Shown here: piece by piece, positions 39,708 to 43,474 of the stretch
How positions within the stretch are numbered: the first letter of the stretch is position 1
Layout of the letters: the number at the start of each line of letters is the position of its first letter
From: a virus
Length of the DNA: 43,474 nucleotides
Reading direction: 5' to 3' (one strand)
Virus record (IMG/VR): IMGVR_UViG_3300034198_009761
Location: 1-43,474 of that record
Position numbers and translations under genes: made by a program
Notes under the pieces: generated by a model
Database searches by the model: none
Told to the model about the DNA's origin: nothing
The model's input: only the letters and a program-made list of their open reading frames with translations

Positions 39708-42074
39708 TCAGTATTCCCCGGGCAGACTTACCGTCACCAAACGGATAGGAACGTTACCAATATCCCCCAACTCACGCCGCGACATAGTAAACGCCTCCGC
39801 CAATGACTCCTTCGCAAATGGACTTTCGTGAATTGCTATACGAACGTCCTTGTTAGTCCGAAACGCCTTCAACGCGGCGTCAGAACCGGTAACAAAAACC
39901 GGGGGATCTCCGGGGTCGTAAGCAACCCGTACGGCTACAACTTTCCCGTCCACAGAATCAACACGTACACCGCTGCTCAAAGCAGTGTACGGAGATTCCA
40001 TGCGTTCGCGGGCGTAATGATCCTCTTGAATTTCTACAGCACGATCCTGCACTTGTGCAAGGCTTCCGGAATCTGCCGAAACACGCTGTTCAAACAAAAC
40101 CTCGCCTTCTGATCCATTACCGACGCTAATGTAGTTGTGCATTAGATTAGAAAAACGCGTCAACGGGCTGTCCTCAAAAACATACCCAGGATCTTTCATG
40201 CGAGCAGTGAACGTAGCCCCAAGAACCCTATCTAGGTCGTTTACAGCAAGGCTGGTACGTGAATCTTCACCCGCAAGCATGTCCATGAAATGGGCAGACG
40301 ACATCTGGTAACCCTTAGCTTTGCCATAATCAAGCCTCTCAAAAACTTGCGTAGACGGTTGAGGCGTTGCGGCAGTCTTTCGACGCGCAGGACGTTTCGG
40401 TGTGCCCGCAGACGCCACAGCAGGTTTAATTACAGTCTCAACAGGAATAGCATGCTCGCGAACAGCATGTTCCCTAACCGCATGCTCCCTAACGGCATGT
40501 TCGCGAACAGCATGCCGAGGCTGAAAAGCCTCCCGGCTTTTAGCAGGTAACAGCGCAGACAAATCAGTCAACGTAGGAGAAACCTTTTTCTCCTGCCGAG
40601 CGACAGGCCGATTAGCTCGCTCCAAACGAGCGAGACGCTCTAACCGCGGATCCACGTCAGCAAACTTCCCATCCGCGTCCCGCTCAACATTGACCATCCG
40701 CAACTTGCCATCCACACGCCACTGCTCGCGCGACTTACCAAGCTCCTCACCGTCGTACGTAAAACGCCACTGCTGAGGAACCAAAGCATAGTGTCCAACA
40801 GGAGTATCTCTGCCAGAAAACATCACAGGATCCGGATTGCTGTCCTGAAAAGAAAAACGCGCCTGATTCGGAACAGAGAAACCTTCACCATCAGTGCCGC
40901 CATCATAAATCGGCACAGCGCCCGAAATGATCAACATTCCCATAGGCTCACCGCTTTCCATCATCAAGTTAGACCACGCACCCGAGTCGCTCTCAACAAT
41001 CCTACGATCAGAAAAATACAACTCGGTGGCTAACTGATTCTCAATAAGCAAACGCTTCACGTCACCAGCAGTAAAACCATCCTTCTCAAACTGCTGCAAC
41101 AGTCGAATAGGGACATAAGCGATGTGATCCTTCACGTCATGCGCGACATGAAAAGGCTGCTCAACAATCTTCGCTTTAAGCTCCCTCTGCGTAACAGCCC
41201 TAGGAAGCTTACTTAAAGATGGAGTTTTCCTAGCCTTCGGCTCTTTCGGTTTAGCAACATCAGGCTTAGCGTGCTCACGAACAGCATGCTCTCGCTTAGC
41301 ATGTTCCCTTGTTGCGTGTTCGCGAACAGCGTTCGGTCGCTGTTCAGCCTTTAGATCAAACAAAGACATCAAATCAGACAGCGCAGGTTTCTTATCCTCA
41401 CGCTTCATAGGAACGGCATTAGAACGCTGCAACCGCTCTAAACGAGCAAGCCGTTCAACATCCTCAGCAGAACGACCAGGCTTCACCGCAAACTTACCTT
41501 CAGGATCCCTCCGATGATCTTCCTCACGGAAACGAACAGCCTTCGACACTTCCGCGCTCGACTCTCGAGCACCCACATATGAAGCAAAATCCATCAAAGA
41601 ACGATCAGCCGCATCAACACGCACCACAGGAGACACCACAGGAGCCTTCACAGCATTCACATACGAACCAACACGCTTCGCAGGAACGCCCACCACATCA
41701 GCAGCACGCTCCACCGCAAAAGGCATCGGAACACCCGCAGAAGACCACACAGTCAACACATGAGAAACACCCTCAACAGCATCCTGATGAATCTGCGACG
41801 CCAACAACCGACCATACTCGCTCGAAGCATCACCCATCACCGGCTCAACAGCCGCAGACAACGCCTTCGCAACGGGAGAAAAATCGGCGCTATTCAACGC
41901 GTCAACGACATCAGCCGCATCAACCAGCGAACGACCCGTCAAACCACCCAACGCCGACTTCGCAAGCGCGTGATACCCCAACACAGCCGAACCCACACCC
42001 TGCACCACGTCACGGCCATCAATACCAGCCAGAACAACGCGAGCCGCGCCCTCATCATCCCACCAGCGGTCCAT
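39708..42074 (-). CDS. MuF-position protein with duplicated module and REHA repeats
   Basis: The product has 788 residues from the ATG at 42074, with GAGGG seven bases upstream; numbering below follows the frame from 42080. Residues 1-185 are helical and Ala/Val-rich, like minor head proteins beside the portal. Two copies of a module follow (189-272 and 466-545): each has a RDxxGKFA-type motif, an ERLARLER helix, a short LxDLxxL helix and four REHA pentapeptides. The first copy is followed by an unknown globular domain (285-465), the second by another (575-790). It may be a packaged multi-domain protein. No toxin motif is recognised. Confidence 0.6.
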   Translation of the reverse strand: MDRWWDDEGAARVVLAGIDGRDVVQGVGSAVLGYHALAKSALGGLTGRSLVDAADVVDALNSADFSPVAKALSAAVEPVMGDASSEYGRLLASQIHQDAVEGVSHVLTVWSSAGVPMPFAVERAADVVGVPAKRVGSYVNAVKAPVVSPVVRVDAADRSLMDFASYVGARESSAEVSKAVRFREEDHRRDPEGKFAVKPGRSAEDVERLARLERLQRSNAVPMKREDKKPALSDLMSLFDLKAEQRPNAVREHATREHAKREHAVREHAKPDVAKPKEPKARKTPSLSKLPRAVTQRELKAKIVEQPFHVAHDVKDHIAYVPIRLLQQFEKDGFTAGDVKRLLIENQLATELYFSDRRIVESDSGAWSNLMMESGEPMGMLIISGAVPIYDGGTDGEGFSVPNQARFSFQDSNPDPVMFSGRDTPVGHYALVPQQWRFTYDGEELGKSREQWRVDGKLRMVNVERDADGKFADVDPRLERLARLERANRPVARQEKKVSPTLTDLSALLPAKSREAFQPRHAVREHAVREHAVREHAVREHAIPVETVIKPAVASAGTPKRPARRKTAATPQPSTQVFERLDYGKAKGYQMSSAHFMDMLAGEDSRTSLAVNDLDRVLGATFTARMKDPGYVFEDSPLTRFSNLMHNYISVGNGSEGEVLFEQRVSADSGSLAQVQDRAVEIQEDHYARERMESPYTALSSGVRVDSVDGKVVAVRVAYDPGDPPVFVTGSDAALKAFRTNKDVRIAIHESPFAKESLAEAFTMSRRELGDIGNVPIRLVTVSLPGEY
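40449..40517 (-). repeat. REHA repeat block 2
   Basis: The block consists of four tandem 15-bp units encoding Ala-Val-Arg-Glu-His-Ala with a period of five residues, at the end of the second module of the 788-residue protein. The units are similar but not identical at the DNA level. Confidence 0.8.
41268..41333 (-). repeat. REHA repeat block 1
   Basis: The block consists of four tandem 15-bp units encoding REHA with Val, Thr, Lys or Val before each, at the end of the first module of the 788-residue protein. It is more diverged than block 2. Confidence 0.8.
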
Positions 42075-42097
42075 CAACAACCCTCACATAGACAAAA

Positions 42098-42922
42098 CTA
42101 TGCGTTCACATTAGCAGCACGCAGACGCTGAGCCCGATACTGAGCAACACCCAACTCAACATCCTCCGCCGTAATACGCGTCAAATCAGCGTCCTCAGCA
42201 TTAGCAACCCGGCGCACATGCGCCTGCCTAATCGCCTGAACAATGTTGCGGGCATTACGAGCATTACCCTCACCCAACTCACTCACCGCAGAACCAACCA
42301 ACTCCGCAGCCCGCTTATCAAGCTTGTAATCACCCTTCTTGAAAAACAGCCCAGCAATCTTCGTCAAATCCTTAGACGAATAATCAGGGAACTCAATGCT
42401 GGTAGTGAACCGCGACTCCAAGCCCGGGTTCGTCGCAAGAAACTCACCCATCTGCTTCGGATAACCAGCAAGAATAACCACCGTGTCATCACGATGGTTC
42501 TCCATCAACTCAAGCAACGTATCCACAGCCTGACGGCCATACATATCATCCTTGCCCTGAACAAGCGCATACGCCTCGTCAATAAACAACACGCCACCAC
42601 GAGCCTTATCAAACTGCTCCTGCACCAGCGTCTGAGTCTCACCCAGATGCGTACCAATCAACTCCGACTTCTTCGGCGCAACAAACTTATCCGAAGGAAC
42701 CAAACCAAGAGCCTTATACAATGGAGCAATAGAACGAGCAATCTCCGTCTTACCCGTACCCGGATTACCCACAAAAATCATGTGCTTAGTGTCCTGCTCA
42801 ACAGGCAAACCTTCCGCCTCACGACGACGGTTATACACACTCGTCGCAATCAGCGTATTCACCTGCTGCTTCACCTTCGACATACCAATCATCGAACCAA
42901 TGCCGGAAACAATCTCCGTCAC
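42098..42922 (-). CDS. CbxX/EccA-type AAA+ ATPase
   Basis: The product has 274 residues from the GTG at 42922. Walker A is GNPGTGKT (52-59), Walker B VLFIDEAY (111-118), sensor 1 is in ILAGYP, the arginine finger is in LESRF (Arg171), and sensor 2 is GNARNARN. The SMIGMSKVKQQV start and overall form match the CbxX/CfqX/EccA clade, hexameric remodelling ATPases. The GTG has no ribosome site and no other start exists upstream. The frame stays open for 50 further codons back to a slip site in the preceding gene, so the likely main product is a fusion. An ATPase of this type inside a phage head operon is unusual. Confidence 0.85.
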   Translation of the reverse strand: MTEIVSGIGSMIGMSKVKQQVNTLIATSVYNRRREAEGLPVEQDTKHMIFVGNPGTGKTEIARSIAPLYKALGLVPSDKFVAPKKSELIGTHLGETQTLVQEQFDKARGGVLFIDEAYALVQGKDDMYGRQAVDTLLELMENHRDDTVVILAGYPKQMGEFLATNPGLESRFTTSIEFPDYSSKDLTKIAGLFFKKGDYKLDKRAAELVGSAVSELGEGNARNARNIVQAIRQAHVRRVANAEDADLTRITAEDVELGVAQYRAQRLRAANVNA

Positions 42923-42957
42923 CTTGTCGTAATCAATATCAGAAAGATCCGGCTCCC

Positions 42958-43474
42958 CTACACCAGAGGAAGACCCACCGCTTTCCGCAACATCACGTCC
43001 ACCGAGCGCGGGTGATCCCGCGGCAACACGCGCACCCGTCGGGACGAGAGCCCCTTCGCGAGGGGCTGCACTTTTGGGGAACCACCCCCCGCAGGATCCA
43101 TCACATCAATCACTTCACGCACGCGCTTCAAAGCACGCGCCTGCTGAAACAGCAACGCCTGAGCAGCAACAGCAGACGGCTCAAAATCAGACGGACCCGG
43201 ATTATTCTTACCCGTCAAAAGTTGCAAACCCTCCGGAGGGATCCCGGACATTTGAGCCATCTTCGGCAAAAGACTAGCCGGGTTGCTCACAACCTCAGAG
43301 CGCGCCTTCTCCCATGCGTCAGGCAAACCCTTCAACGCAGTAAAAAGAGACTCAGTATCAGAAGGCACCGGAAGAAGAGCAATAGCCCTACCCGGACCAG
43401 CCTCAAACGCATTCAACTGCGCACGGTTAGTAATACCAACAAGATTACTCGTCAACTGCGGCTTAGCCCCCATA
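42958..43474 (-). CDS. C-terminal part of a head protein, portal by position (runs off the window)
   Basis: At least 171 residues are visible, and the gene may extend past the window edge. It is helical, with segments such as SNLVGITNRAQLNAFEAGPG, LPKMAQMSGIPPEGLQLLTG and AAQALLFQQARALKRVREVI. Position before the AAA+, MuF-position and protease genes is where the portal is expected, but I cannot confirm the portal fold from this fragment. In frame it ends at 42958 with a basic 37-residue tail after a slippery site. A -1 slip would replace that tail by a linker and the AAA+ ATPase. Confidence 0.5.
   Translation of the reverse strand, partial: MGAKPQLTSNLVGITNRAQLNAFEAGPGRAIALLPVPSDTESLFTALKGLPDAWEKARSEVVSNPASLLPKMAQMSGIPPEGLQLLTGKNNPGPSDFEPSAVAAQALLFQQARALKRVREVIDVMDPAGGGSPKVQPLAKGLSSRRVRVLPRDHPRSVDVMLRKAVGLPLV
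43049..43078 (-). promoter_or_regulatory. -1 programmed frameshift signal (heptamer plus stem-loop)
   Basis: Minus-strand codons read TCC CCA AAA GTG, giving C CCA AAA, a canonical slippery heptamer at 43072-43078. Four bases later a perfect 7-base-pair stem (43061-43067 with 43049-43055) with a CGCGA loop follows. A G-rich SD-like stretch precedes the heptamer. The -1 frame is closed by TGA codons until about a dozen codons before the heptamer. It is then open through a 50-residue linker into the AAA+ ATPase to 42098. Confidence 0.8.

Noticed and set aside
40449-40517. 15-bp direct repeats as iterons or an origin.
   Set aside because: They are fully coding (REHA repeats), recur at protein level in a second site with diverged DNA, and lie within a head gene.
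1-43474. tRNA, integrase, attachment site, insertion sequence or CRISPR elements.
   Set aside because: I looked for characteristic genes and structures and saw none. A covariance-model scan was not possible here.

Overview
The window is the structural arm of a long-tailed double-stranded DNA phage (siphovirus type) that very probably infects an actinobacterium. The host call rests on a WhiB-family regulator, an actinophage-style tail chaperone pair and a CbxX/EccA-like AAA+ protein. No integrase, repressor, large terminase, polymerase or tRNA gene is visible. Almost every base is coding. Nearly all genes are on the minus strand and overlap by ATGA, GTGA or TAATG junctions, so the late operon runs from base 43474 down to about base 2300.

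In transcription order, the head module (43.5-31.4 kb) holds: the C-terminal part of a portal-position protein; a CbxX-type AAA+ ATPase reached through what looks like a -1 programmed frameshift; a large MuF-position protein with a duplicated internal module and REHA repeats; a small protein; an XkdF-like maturation protease; two basic or glycine-zipper proteins; a scaffold-like protein; a decoration protein; the major capsid protein; a PKD-like protein; and four head-tail connector or terminator genes. The tail module (31.4-12.9 kb) holds the major tail protein, two chaperone reading frames joined by a -1 slip site, a 1775-residue tape measure, three large spike or fibre proteins with beta-helix domains (one also with a TIM-barrel hydrolase-like domain), and a tail-hub-type protein.

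The lysis genes (holin, M15 endolysin, a small membrane peptide) sit inside the tail region at 11.6-12.9 kb. They are followed by RusA-like, WhiB-like and HTH (terminase-small-subunit-like) genes. A second fibre block (10.5-2.7 kb) contains an S74 self-cleaving fibre, several small virion-type proteins, a DNRLRE-like carbohydrate-binding protein and a protein made of seventeen 14-residue repeats. A membrane coiled-coil protein ends the operon. Three plus-strand genes of unknown function converge on it at a strong terminator near 2.26 kb.

The most striking feature is at 43049-43078. A canonical slippery heptamer, a nearby perfect stem-loop and an open -1 frame would fuse the portal-position protein to the AAA+ ATPase through a 50-residue linker, placing an ATPase on a subset of virion subunits. 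Other notable points are a small beta module shared by the major capsid and major tail proteins, a second module shuffled among tail proteins, an in-frame amber codon at the start of the tail-hub gene, and hendecad repeats in the tape measure.
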